Shown here: positions 13,001 through 23,165 of the stretch, piece after piece
Numbering within the stretch: the first letter of the stretch is position 1
How the letters are laid out: each line of letters opens with the position of its first letter
Origin: Berberis thunbergii
Taxonomy: Eukaryota; Streptophyta; Magnoliopsida; Ranunculales; Berberidaceae
DNA: 64,000 nt
Reading direction: 5' to 3'
Assembly: GCA_003290165.1 (NCBI GenBank)
Contig: QNQO01001860.1
Coordinates: forward strand, 62,001-126,000
Notes under the pieces: generated by a model
The model's input: only the letters and a program-made list of their open reading frames with translations
What the model was told of the DNA's origin: nothing
The model's database searches: none
Position numbers and translations under genes: made by a program

Positions 13001-15363
13001 CTGCATATAAGATTGCATTCACATAATTGATATTGGTGCATGATAGTTATGATTTTGTGGTTTTGTTCTTTCTTGGGTTTTGTGGCTTACGTGATTGCAG
13101 CCTATTTTTCAAACAGGATGTTGTTAGCTTTGAGGAGTTTGTGAAACATTTCACACATGAAGAACAACTTCAACTGATGAAATATCTCCCTCCCGTGGAC
13201 ACTGCCAGACTTCCTGATAGGTTGGTATCCCTCTATTATGCGAATACACATAATGAGAGAGAGATGTTATATAAGTTTAGATATTTTCAAAACAATATAA
13301 TATACGATTTTTTATTTTATAATTTGCATTCCTCACAACTCAATTCAGGGTATACATCTCAAATAAATTTTTTGCAATCGTCTGAGTTGGTAACCATATG
13401 CTGCATTACTAATCACATCATATCATGTTTCCATCTGTAGCATTAAAAGCATGTTTGGTAGTGCTCAATTTGCGGAGGACCTGTCATCTTTTCAGCATTT
13501 GCTTGCCGAAGGGGTTTTCGATCTCTCTGTCGCAGGAAGAGATACTGAAGAGTATACAACCTTGAAGAGGCTTGCATTAGTTAATTTAACCAGATCCAAA
13601 TGGGTTGAACAATATGACCTTCTAAAGGTTTGAACAGATTGCTTGCTATGTAATTGTATAGTTTGTTCATTTTGGTTAGGACTTGATGGAAAGATGCAAT
13701 TGATTTGTTCTGTTTTACTGGGTATAGGATCTGAAGCATAAACAAATTACCGGAGGGAACGGATTTTCAGCAGGCACCAATGTCCTTAGTTCAATGTCAC
13801 ATTTAATGAGGCCTTGTGATGGTCCAAATCAGAACTTTTCAGGTTATCCTTTTTCAAGTACTTTATTATAATTTTTAAAGCTTCTATTTTTTATATTACT
13901 TTGGATCTTCTACATGACTTTTTGGGTTCCTTTATATAGCAGATGTGAATTCGCAATTCGGTCTTTATCTCACAAAAATCAAGAGCCAACCTTAATGTGA
14001 ACCTCCCTCTATCTATCTCTCTCTCTCTCTCTCCCTCCCTCCCTCCCTCCATCCATCCATCTAGTATTGTCCTTTGTAACTGCTGAAAGCATTGAGTTGA
14101 CTTACCAAACGACCTTTCATGAAAACAGAATGTCCTTTTTCAGATACTAGGACCTTTAAGTCAAATTAACAAACAAAATATCCTATTTCATTTTCAGCCT
14201 TCAGTTTTGGCATTCAGCTTCTAAGTTTTGATAATGGACCAAGTGTCCAATCGTTGTTTGGCATTGTCAAAAACTCAGTAGCAAAGTTAACTGAAATTGT
14301 TGAAAAACATAAGATTCCATTCCATAAGGGTATCTGTAGTCTAAGTTTTATGGATTTGTCAAGCAAGTAGCAACTAAACAGCCACACTGGAAACTGACAG
14401 TAGGTAGTGAAAAGGTGTTGGCTGATTTAGTCAATATTGTTGCATAAAAAACTGATATATGTAAGAGGTATATTGTTTATAGTAAATCGTGCTTCTACAC
14501 ATGTACCAGTGTTGATTAGGTGCTACTATGGTAACACATTCAATGTATAGCTTGTAACTATAAAAGATAGAGAGCATCTCAATGATATATTATTATTGTT
14601 AGTATGTGTTTCTTTGTTATTCATGTGAGGGACTAAAAAAATGTTATCAACCAGCCACCAGGAATCTGAACGTTGTTATTTCAAAAGGGAGCGTTGAGAG
14701 AGGGGGTTCCAAAGATTTCGTCCCAATCCTTGGCATTTTTGTCACTGTATATTTTTTAAGATGGAGTATTTCAGGCATCCTAACAGAGGAATGTTCCATA
14801 AATTAAAAGTGATCAATTTGATTATTCCAATGCTCATACACAAGATAATCACTAGGTTACATAAATAGTAGTCAATAAAAAGTAATGATCTTTTTAGCAT
14901 TTTTGGTTAAGCTAGGCATCTTATCCTTTTCTTTCATTTTCGTCATTCTTTTCCTTTGGTCTTCTTAGCGGAATGCATGCTTATCATTCTTGATATGACC
15001 TTTGTTTATATATAAGTCTGATAACTTATTAAGAAACTTGTTATTGTTGCAGAGCCAAAAGCCATGATGAAAAGTCCCAAAAGATTGGCAACGAAAGCTG
15101 GCTATGACACAAAAGACCTCATTGACAATGAAAGCTCATGCTTCAGTCCAAGAAGCCTGTTTGCTCCTCCTCCTGAGAGGAGCTCCCTTATGCTGGACTG
15201 TTTCCAGTTCACCGATGACAATTCCGAACAAGATCTTTTGTTGGATATACCATCTAATGGGTCCTTCCCGCAGGCAGAGCTACTTTATCCATCGACAAGT
15301 TTTGGCTCCCAACAAGGAAGCACTAGTAATAGTGTAGTATATGCAAATCATGTTCGTCGCTGA
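7078..15363 (+). CDS. GATA26-like: GATA transcription factor, GATA26/27 type (zinc finger plus DEUBAD-like domain)
   Basis: Eight exons by eye: 7078-7117, 11489-11857, 12185-12596, 12865-12934, 13117-13220, 13441-13627, 13728-13842, 15053-15363. All have GT-AG borders and matching phases, giving 535 aa, close to Arabidopsis GATA26/27. The protein starts [12 protein letters not shown] and has a type IV C-X2-C-X18-C-X2-C finger (Cys7, Cys10, Cys29, Cys32; [10 protein letters not shown] loop, [14 protein letters not shown] end), so it should bind GATA DNA in the nucleus. Exons 4-6 (about residues 274-394; [44 protein letters not shown]) match the conserved C-terminal region of this subfamily, a DEUBAD/ASXH-like fold found in ubiquitin-related chromatin factors. 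The middle is acidic and low in complexity. Exon 1 ends inside the finger; intron 1 is 4.4 kb. The stop at 15361-15363 is followed by a likely 3' UTR of a few hundred bases. Confidence 0.93.
7118..11488 (+). other. Large intron 1 of the GATA gene
   Basis: This 4371-bp intron starts GTGAGT and ends TTGCACCAG. It separates the first Cys pair of the zinc finger from the rest. Only short chance frames are present. It may contain old transposon remains (about 8870-10700 has uneven base composition), but I could not match any part to a known element or find terminal repeats. Confidence 0.8.
14008..14063 (+). repeat. Compound microsatellite in GATA intron 7
   Basis: Within the intron between the exons ending at 13842 and starting at 15053, the sequence passes from ATCT units through a CT run to CCCT units and then CATC units. 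It is a compound pyrimidine-strand repeat likely to vary in length between individuals. Confidence 0.85.
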
Positions 15364-16639
15364 CATTGGTTTTCCGTACTTTTTGAACTGCAAGGCTGTT
15401 ATGGATATTCTTCTGTCAGGCCCCAAGGGTGGGGCCTAAGGTCCACCTGCTTTGCATGCCAAATACACAATGTGTGACTGCATTTTGATGGATGGCCTTT
15501 TCGCTTTACTATATTTAAGTATGTTGACCTGTTTTGAAATTGGCATTTTAAAGGATGAATTGTTTGTATAGACTGACAAAAGGTTGTAATATATAGCTCA
15601 AACAGCAGAAGAGATGGGGATTTCTAGAGCTTAAGGGAAAGTTTTACCTGTAACTATGTTGGGTCTTGCCTTGCAAATGAACTTGAATTGCCCTGGTTTA
15701 TGAACTGCTTCTACCGTCATCAGATTCGGTCAATACTCTGGTTCCTGAAATTCCAAATTTTTAGCTACTGTTGGGATTAGAGCTTTCCAAACATCATAAT
15801 CTTAAATTAACATCTGCAGGGTTTGGAGTTTCAGACACATCTCCCTGTGGGAAACTAGATACATTTGTTGACAAACCATAGTATGTGCCTACAATCCATC
15901 ATCTACAGTCGATTTCAGTGAGAAATTTTGTCTCGTAATCAGTCACTGACTCTTATTTACTTGTATGTAATTAGAGATTGGGTAATGTAGCAAGTTGGAT
16001 ATAGATGTGGAGTAAGACCTCAATATTCAAACAGCCAACACAAATTCAGTCCTTGGAACATGGCTTTCAGTAGTTTCTGTCATTCTAAGGGGGTTGTAAA
16101 CCCAAAATAACCTAATGACTAGATGAACCATTGATATTTAAAGCTGGTGTTCATAGCTCTCGGGGAAGGGGTACATCTCATTACACTACTTGAGAAGCAG
16201 GGTGGAAATTGATTCTTGATCCAGGCTTGGAGACTAGCTCATTAGCACGTATCTTGTTCCTACCTTGTGCCAAAGGTTAAAAAAACTTGAAGGAAGTGTT
16301 ACATTTCTGCTACATCCAATCGTGCAACCTGTATCTATAGACTACTAGTACTAACCCCAACACTAGCACAATCACCCCACAGCGCGATCACTGGCATCCT
16401 CATCTAACCCACCACCATTCCCACCTCATTGGTAAACAGAACGGATCTACCCTTTGGTTAAGGGGTCAATTGCCCACCTTATCATTTTAAAAAAACCCAG
16501 TAAGCTATTTGTTTTCCATATTGCCCATCTTTAAATTTGTATCTTGCCCCCCTTCATTTAGGTTGCCCCTCTCACGTTCAAAAGAAGTTTTCATTCATTG
16601 AATTTCTGAATTTTTGATGGGTACAGTGATGCATTTTGA
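15364..16639. other. GATA 3' UTR and spacer
   Basis: The first few hundred bases are probably the 3' UTR of the GATA gene; T-rich and TTGTAAT-like signals near 15585-15600 could serve in 3' end formation. The remainder up to the ARO relic shows nothing recognisable. Confidence 0.5.
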
Positions 16640-16937
16640 ATCTTATTTATCATAATTCCCTGCGACCACGTTCAAGAAATTCTACCTTGGCATGGCCATC
16701 TCCTGTCTCCTCTGCGTCTCTGTTGCGTTCGACGGATATTTAGGACTCCCACCTATTGCTGCAAATGAACCAATTATGTACCTAATCTGGGAGCAAATTG
16801 CCACGCTCTACACAGGATCGCTCAATGATAGGTCCAATGTAGAAGCCTCACTCGTTTCGCTTGCTCATAACAACAATTGGTATGGGAAGCTAATAATTGA
16901 AGAAGGTAGAGTTGTGTCACTGCTGAAATTGGTTTAG
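16640..16937 (+). pseudogene. Relic of an ARMADILLO REPEAT ONLY (ARO) gene
   Basis: The frame at 16692-16937 reads GYLGLPPIAANEPI, then WEQIATLYTGSL and YGKLIIEEGRVVSLLKLV. This matches the stretch of plant ARO proteins that joins the N-terminal region to the first armadillo repeats (family consensus recalled, not searched). The same frame continues upstream past an in-frame stop near 16650 with FPATTFKKF, equivalent to the preceding part of the family, after a small deletion. Only about 90 of the usual roughly 600-650 residues remain, with no start context and an early stop. ARO proteins act in polarised cell growth; this copy cannot. The lack of introns is uninformative because the fragment is short and the family has few introns. 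Confidence 0.8.
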
Positions 16938-17306
16938 TTGAATAGTTGTGCACTATTTGCCCCCCTTTATCTGCAATCTTGGCTCTGCCCCTGCTGGTAA
17001 ATTGAAATGTTCAAGAAGAGAAAGCGGATGGGGCGTGCTGTTAGCAATTGGACATTCAACAATACAAACTGATGAACATTAGTGGTGACTGCAAATGGTC
17101 AGTAGTTACTGATCTTGGATCATTATTTTTGGAGTGATGCTAGGCGGCGAGGAAATGGGCGAGGGAGGGGGTTTGACCCCCATCCCTGTGAGACCCTTGT
17201 GTGGGCGGACTTGAGGGGGAGGGTGAGGGTGAGGGTTGGAGCCCAATAGGCCCAACAGGCCCGTGGATCCCAAGAGGAGTTGGGCGAGCTACCAAGGGGA
17301 AACATA

Positions 17307-17350
17307 GTCCCACATCGCCTGGGTAGGGGGAGGTTGATGATCTTTATATG
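17307..17350 (+). promoter_or_regulatory. snRNA-type USE plus TATA in TRIM LTR1
   Basis: GTCCCACATCG at 17307-17317 matches the plant snRNA upstream sequence element (RTCCCACATCG). TTTATATG at 17343-17350 is a TATA box. The centre-to-centre distance is about 34 bp, the spacing of Pol II-transcribed plant snRNA genes (Pol III genes use about 10 bp less). A transcript would start near 17375. Function is inferred. Confidence 0.6.
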
Positions 17351-17458
17351 TGCAGGGTCATCTCCCCATTGTACTGAGGCCTTTTAAAGCCGTGCGGGCC
17401 GGATGGTAGCCCAAAGCGGACAGTATCTGTACAGTGCGGGAGGCGGGTCGTCACAGTT

Positions 17459-17471
17459 TGGTATCAGAGCC
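17459..17471 (+). promoter_or_regulatory. Primer binding site of the TRIM
   Basis: TGGTATCAGAGCC, complementary to the 3' end of plant initiator tRNA-Met, lies three bases after the end of LTR1. It fixes the element's orientation as plus. Confidence 0.9.
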
Positions 17472-17691
17472 TGACCCAGCCGGAAGTGTGCCACATGGAG
17501 GTGGGCCCTCGGGCAACGTGGACATTGTGTCTGTGTGGCCAACGAGGACGTTGGGCCTTAAGGGGGTGGACTGTGAGACCCTTGTGTGGGCGGACTTGAG
17601 GGGGAGGGTGAGGGTGAGGGTTGGAGCCCAATAGGCCCAACAGGCCCGTGGATCCCAAGAGGAGTTGGGCGAGCTACCAAGGGGAAACATA

Positions 17692-17734
17692 GTCCCACAT
17701 CGCCTGGGTAGGGGAGGTTGATGATCTTTATATG
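17692..17734 (+). promoter_or_regulatory. snRNA-type USE plus TATA in TRIM LTR2
   Basis: The same exact USE match (17692-17702) and TATA box (17727-17734) occur in LTR2, centres about 33.5 bp apart. Confidence 0.6.
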
Positions 17735-17839
17735 TGCAGGGTCATCTCCCCATTGTACAGAGGCCTTTTAAAGCCGTGCGGGCCGGATGGTAGCCCAAAG
17801 CGGACAGTATCTGTACAGTGCGGGAGGCGGGTCGTCACA

Positions 17840-17882
17840 GTTAACCTCCCCTACCCAGGCGATGTGGGACTATAATATTATT
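17840..17882. other. Scrambled joint with inverted LTR fragment
   Basis: After LTR2 only the first bases of the internal domain (GTT) remain. They are followed by about 30 bp (17843-17872) that is the reverse complement of the LTR segment from the USE through the following G-rich stretch, then AT-rich filler. This places an inverted USE (17860-17870) between LTR2 and LTR3 and replaces the expected second internal domain. Confidence 0.8.
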
Positions 17883-17984
17883 TTGAGGGGGAGGGTGAGG
17901 GTGAGGGTGAGGGTTGGAGCCCAATAGGCCCAACAGGCCCGTGGATCCCAAGAGGAGTTGGGCGAGCTACCAAGGGGAAACATA

Positions 17985-18027
17985 GTCCCACATCGCCTGG
18001 GTAGGGGAGGTTGATGATCTTTATATG
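17985..18027 (+). promoter_or_regulatory. snRNA-type USE plus TATA in TRIM LTR3
   Basis: The third exact USE copy (17985-17995) with TATA box (18020-18027), at the same spacing as in LTR2. Confidence 0.6.
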
Positions 18028-18267
18028 TGCAGGGTCATCTCCCCATTGTACAGAGGCCTTTTAAAGCCGTGCGGGCCGGATGGTAGCCCAAAGCGGACAG
18101 TATCTGTACAGTGCGGGAGGCGGGTCGTCACAATCCCCCTCTAGATTCACATGGGCGCGCATCTCGAGGGGGTGGAGGGTCACACCCCCCTCCCTCGCCC
18201 GTTTCTTCGCTCGTTTCCTTGCCATTTAGAATCACCGTTATTTCTGGGTTATGGTAGCCAGTCAACA

Positions 18268-21200
18268 TGATAAAATAGAATATGATTTTGAAGTGCCTTA
18301 CAATCTGAACTGAAAAACTACCCACGTATAGAAGATGAACCCCATCGTGGTTCAGTTACTGGTAACTCCCAACAACTACTCTAAAAATATCCCTACATAT
18401 CGGGATTTTATTAACCACTAATTAAGATAACTAATCCTAATTAATTAACTTCGACCATTTCTTTCAACATCCTCACTTAAACTGATCATGCATTCATGCA
18501 ACGATGAGTTTAATCCCTGACTTGATTTCATCCTAGCATGCTGCGCAGCCTCAAGAATGTCTCCAACTTAACTGGTTTGGTCATGATATCGGCCAATTGA
18601 TCTTGTGTGTGGCAGTAGATCATCTTCACAACTCCATTGTTCGCTAATTCTCTAAGGACGTGAAACCTCATGTCAATGTGCTTGCTACGTCCGTGAAGAA
18701 CATGATTTTTTGCCAATTTAATTGTGGAGCTGTTGTCATAGAAGATCAGCGTTGCTTCTTCCAGTTTCCTTCCAAGTTCATTGAAGATTCTCCTCAGCCA
18801 CACTACTTGACAAGAGCACGTTGCAGCTGCTATGAACTCTGCCTCAGTTCTGGATAAAGACACAACCGGCTGCTTCTTTGATGACCAAGAGACTGCACCT
18901 GTTCCTAACATGAAAACTGAACCAAATGTGTTCTTCCTGTCTGCTAAATCCCCAGCATAGTCACTATCGCTATATGCAATTAAATCTTTATCTCCTCCCT
19001 TGCTATAGAATATTCCCAGATCAAGAGAACCTTAACATACCTTAAAATTCTTTTGATGGCCTGAAGATGCATTTCAGTCGGGTTTTCCATAAACCGACTA
19101 GTGAGGCTGACAACATACATGATGTCAGGCCTTGTAGTTGTTAAGTACATTAAACTTTCGATGATTTGCTTGTAAATGGTGCTATCTACTCTCCTTCCAT
19201 TCTCATCTTTGTCAATCTTAACCCCTGGAACAATTGGATTGTTCACTGGATTACAGTCTTCCATCTTAAACCATTCTAACACTTCCAGTGCATACTTTTT
19301 CTGGCATAAGAAGATTCCTTCGTCTCTTTGTCTCACCTCAATGCCAAGGAAAAATTTCATCTTCCCGAGATCAGTCATGTCAAATTCCGACATCATTGAT
19401 TGTTTGAAGTCATCAAACATGCTAGCATCACTTCCAGTAAATATAAGGTCATCACATAAAGACAGACAATTAACAGTTTACCTCTTTATCCTTTTTTGAT
19501 GAACAAAGTTGCTTCATATGGACACTTTGTGAATCCCTCAAGTAGAAAATATTGCTCAATGTGATTGTACCATGCTCTAGGTGTTTGCTTTAGCCCATAC
19601 AAAGCTTTTTTCAGTCTGTAAACTTTGTGTTCTTCTCCTTTTACCTCAAAACCAGGTGGTTGATGCACAAAGACCTCCTCGTTTAAAGTTCCATGCAGGA
19701 AGGCTGATTTCACGTCCAGCTGAAAGACTGGCCAAGCCTCTTGAGCTGCAAGAGCTAGAATTAGACGAATAGTATCCATTCTAGCTACTGGTGCAAACAC
19801 ATCTCCAAAGTCGATCCCTTCCTTTTGATAGTTCGATTCTTCCTTTCAGCAACCCCATGTTGTTGGGGTGTGTGGGCTGCAGTCAATTGTCTCCTGATCC
19901 CATTGACACTACAAAACTCACTGAATTCATTTGATGTGAATTCACCCCCTCCATCAGTTCTTAGTCCCTTAATGCTCAAGCCACTCTCCTTCTCCACTCT
20001 TTTTTTGAATATCTTAAATGCCTCAAAAGCCTCTGATTTCTCTATTAAAAAGTATGTCCATAATTTACGAGTGAAATCATCTATGAAACACAGAATGTAC
20101 CACTTTTGACTGTTTGAAATAGGAGAGATTGGCCTGCAAATGTCTGCATGTATGAGTTGCAATGGACATGAGGCTCTCCAGCTACTTGCCTTCGGGAATG
20201 AGTCTTGTTGTTGTTTCCCTTTGAGGCAACTTTCACACACAGCTTCAGGTGAGTTGATATTAGGTAATCCTATCACCATATTCTTCTGCTTCAAGGTTTC
20301 TAAGCCACTATAGCTCAAGTGACCATATCTGCAGTGCCAGATATAGGAGGGATCTGAACTCAAAGAGCTGAAGCATTGAGGCTGAGCTTTAGGTACCTTA
20401 GACAATAGGACAAACATCCTATTTACTAACATTGTAGTCTCCATGATTAGGCCTCTACCAGATACGTAAATCTTGCATTTGTTGTGTTGAATGAGAATAG
20501 TCAGACCCTTCTCTTGTAATTGCCCCATGCTTAATAAGTTGTTCCTTAACTCAGGTACATAAAATACCTCAGTTACAACCTGAGTGACTCCACCAACTTG
20601 CATACGAATATTACCTTTACCAACCACGGCAAGACTTGAGTTGTTCCCTAGCTTGACCGATTCTCGAAACCCTTCATTTAGGTAAGTGAAGAGCTCCCTC
20701 TTTCCACACATGTGATTGCTACAACCTGAGTCCAGAAACCAAGCTTCCTCACTCCCTTCTTTATTGTCTTCAATGTAAGCCATCAAGAGCATTTCATCGT
20801 GTGCTTCTGCACAATGAACACACTGGCCTCTTTTTGGACACTCAATCGCAAAGTGTCCAAATCATGGCAGTAGTAGCATTCCAGAAGTGACTTGTCTTGA
20901 GCCCGTCTTCCTCTACCTCTTCCTCGTCCTCGAAAGACACTTCTCCCTCGTCCTCTACCACCTTGATAGTCCTCATGTGAGACATTCAGAGCATGTTCTT
21001 CGATTTCATGGCTATTCATCCTTTGTTCATGAACTAACAAGTGACTTTGTAGTTCATCAATTGTCATTTCATCCAGATCATTTGATTCCTCAATTGAGCA
21101 AACCACATAATTGTATTTAGAAGCCACTGACCTTAATATCTTTTCTATAACAGTCATATCCTCCATTTTCTCTCCATGAGTTCTCGTCTTATTAGCTATT

Positions 21201-21965
21201 TGAGGGTGCGTGCACAGTAGTCATTTACAGACTCACCTACTTTCATGTGGAGGACTTCAAACTCCTTCCTGAGTGCTTGAAGCTGAGCTTGCTTCACTCT
21301 GGCATTCCCTTGATATTTCATCTTCATTGCATCCCAAATGTCCTTTGCAGTGTCCATCTTCAAAATTGTTTCAAGAATTGAGCGATCGATGGCTTGAAAC
21401 AAGTAATTCTTTGCACGCAAGTCTTTGAGATTCTAATCTGCAATGAGCTTTCTTTGTTCCTCTGAGGCCTGTACTCCTTCAGCCGCTGTCGTAACTCCAG
21501 TCTCCACCAAGCCCCAATATTCCTTAGACCTCAGAAAATTTTCCATGAGCATACTCCAGTGGTCATAATGCCCATCAAATCTAGGAATTGCAGGCTGCAC
21601 GAAACTGCTTTCAAAGGTGATCTCCTTCTCTTTTTGCTACTGTTGTTCTCTTCAAAAACAGACCCTTATGAAGTTTGCTCTGATACCAAATGATAAAACA
21701 GAGTATGATTTTGAAGTGAAATGAAGATGAATACGTATTCAATTCTCCAAATTTATTCATGCAAATGTCTGGCATATATATGCCTTACAATCTGAACTGA
21801 AAAACTACCCACGTATAGAAGATGAACCTCATCGTGGTTCAGTAACTGGTAACTCCCAACAACTACTCTAAAAATATCCCTACATATCGGGATTTTATTA
21901 ACCACTAATTAAGATAACTAATCCTAATTAATTAACTTCGAAATCTTCGACCACTTCTTTCAACA
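18268..21965 (-). mobile_element. Deleted Ty1/copia retrotransposon (copia-1)
   Basis: The 3' LTR is at 18268-18469 (internally deleted) and the 5' LTR at 21691-21965; both start TGATAAAA and end TTTCAACA in plus-strand reading. CAACA flanks both sides (18263-18267 and 21966-21970), a perfect 5-bp target duplication. The primer site for tRNA-iMet (reverse complement of GCTCTGATACCA) is at 21677-21688; a purine tract (complement of TCCTCACTTAA) adjoins the 3' LTR. The element is 3.7 kb, about 1 kb short of a complete copia, and its genes are broken. Confidence 0.95.
18528..21560 (-). pseudogene. Broken copia gag-pol of copia-1
   Basis: Pieces in transcription order: Gag (about 21560-21196 and 21166-20783), ending in a frameshifted zinc knuckle beginning CYYCHD; protease WFLDSGCSNHMCG and integrase, with HGVAERKNRTI near its end (20792-19785); reverse transcriptase FAPVARMDTIRL, FQLDVKSAFLHG, ALYGLKQ (19800-19486); the thumb/connection FLGIEVRQRDEGIFLCQKKY (19420-18980); and RNase H VSWSSKKQPVVSLS, KHIDMRFHVLR, DIMTKP (18911-18528). 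A deletion joins the integrase core directly to the RT fingers, removing roughly 250-300 codons. The RT active site, reached only by a frameshift near 19450, reads LCDDLIFTG instead of the usual YVDD. This copy cannot encode a working polyprotein. Confidence 0.93.
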
Positions 21966-22239
21966 CAACAATGGCAAGTTCAACTATAGTTTTTTTTTAT
22001 TTTCAACTAAACATTTCCATGTATGAACCTTCCTAAAAAGAATTCTTGGCATATAGATGGAGAACCATTATAACTAGACATTGAATAATTAGAACCCAGA
22101 CTAATATATTTAATATATGTTCTAACAAATTCTAAAAGTTGAATACTTAGACAAAAAATATAAATAGATAAATAAAAGAAAATTTTGAAACTGAAAAACA
22201 GGCAGTAAATCATTGTTGTTACCTTGTCGATATCAATAT

Positions 22240-22407
22240 GAGTGAGGCTATAAAACCAGGTTTTGCAATCAGGATGATCAAAAGAGGTATTTTACAACCT
22301 TGAGATAAATGAAAACTCTTTGGAGATTTTATCATTCTTTCAAGATCACGCCATGCCATTCTTGTTGCAAAACATGATTGGAAAAACCTGATTTCCTAGC
22401 ATTTTTT
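22240..22407. mobile_element. MITE, family A, copy 1
   Basis: It starts GAGTGAGGCTATAAAACC and ends with the complement of the same motif (TTTCCTAGCATTTTT). The flanks TATCAATAT (22231-22239) and TATCGCTAT (22408-22416) could be a 9-bp duplication with two mismatches, pointing to the Mutator superfamily. The interior shares the motif TTTGG(A/G)GATTTTATCATTCTT with copy 2 at 29571. Confidence 0.7.
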
Positions 22408-22416
22408 TATCGCTAT

Positions 22417-23165
22417 TGCTTGAGATATCAATCTGATACTTGTCGCCTACTTCACCGAACCTCTTTTTCTATTTTCTATCGGTAAAATCAAAATTTGAAT
22501 CTCAAGTAATCCCGACTTGCCGGCTCGAGCGAGTCTCAACTTTTTTTGGATCATGAACAATTTGAATCTACTACGTGGTAGTAGTTCGTTAGTTATGGGT
22601 TTCTGCTTTCCCGCCATTTTTTAATTTTATTTTCCAACTTTCCCGCCACTTTTGGGGTTGTTTTTGGCTTTTTTTTAATGTCAGGAAAGGCCCAATTTTG
22701 GAAACTCATAACCCAAGGTTTGACCCAAGTTTATATATATTTTGATTTTTGAGTAGCCATTTAAGTATCCACTAAGTTATTGTTTGCTCCTAAGGACACT
22801 TATTAAACTTTACAAAAATTATTTTTAATTCGTTTGAGTTCCCTTTTTATGTTAAGAGAGGAGAGGACACTATTTGAGAAATTCATAACCCAAGTTTTTC
22901 AACCAAGTTTATATCTATATTTTTTGAGTAGCCATTTAGGATTCATTAAGTTATAGTTTACCCTTAACCACACTACTAAACTTTTTAAAAAATATATTTT
23001 AAATCGTCCGAGTTTCCTTTACCCAAAACTTTTACTAGAAACTACGTGTCAAATTTTTTTAATGATTGGAGTTCCCTTCCTTTCACTCTGTGAGAGGGAA
23101 TCTGATATCGCGATCAAATATACATTTGTGGACGAAAGTGGGTTACTTCAATGAGGAACACGTGA
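22417..23165. other. Spacer
   Basis: No gene seen. Two related stretches, about 22690-22840 and 22870-23030 (each with AACCCAAG, TTTATAT, GAGTAGCCATTTA and TAAGTTAT in order), look like an old tandem duplication of about 180 bp. Confidence 0.5.

Larger units (their letters stand above)
17187..18132 (+). mobile_element. TRIM with three LTR copies
   Basis: LTR1 spans 17187-17455, the internal domain 17456-17571, LTR2 17572-17839, a scrambled joint 17840-17882, and LTR3 17883-18132 (5' truncated by about 24 bp). LTRs start TGTGAGACCC and end GTCGTCACA. The internal domain has a tRNA-iMet primer site and ends in a purine tract, TTAAGGGGGTGGAC, before LTR2. No protein is encoded, so this is a terminal-repeat retrotransposon in miniature, moved by another element's enzymes. 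The sequence ATCCC flanks the block on both sides (17182-17186 and 18133-18137), so one insertion event delivered it and the third LTR arose before or after by recombination. LTR1 and LTR2 are nearly identical. Confidence 0.88.
17132..18237. mobile_element. Mutator-type MITE interrupted by a TRIM
   Basis: The outer ends are imperfect inverted repeats: GAGTGATGCTAGGCGGCGAG on the left, against the reverse complement of CTTGCCATTTAGAATCACCG on the right, each continuing inward into GGGCGAGGGAGGGGG-type sequence. The flanks TTATTTTTG (17123-17131) and TTATTTCTG (18238-18246) form a 9-bp target duplication with one mismatch, the hallmark of MULEs. Without the nested TRIM and one copy of its 5-bp duplication, the element would be about 155 bp, with no coding capacity. 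It is unusually GC-rich for this window. Confidence 0.72.

Noticed and set aside
17459..17471. tRNA-Met-like sequence
   Set aside because: This is a retroelement primer binding site (also at 21677-21688 and 61161-61174), too short to be a tRNA gene.
17434..17690. Overlapping open frames on both strands in the TRIM
   Set aside because: They follow GC-rich LTR sequence, recur in every LTR copy and lack any family resemblance; TRIMs encode no protein.
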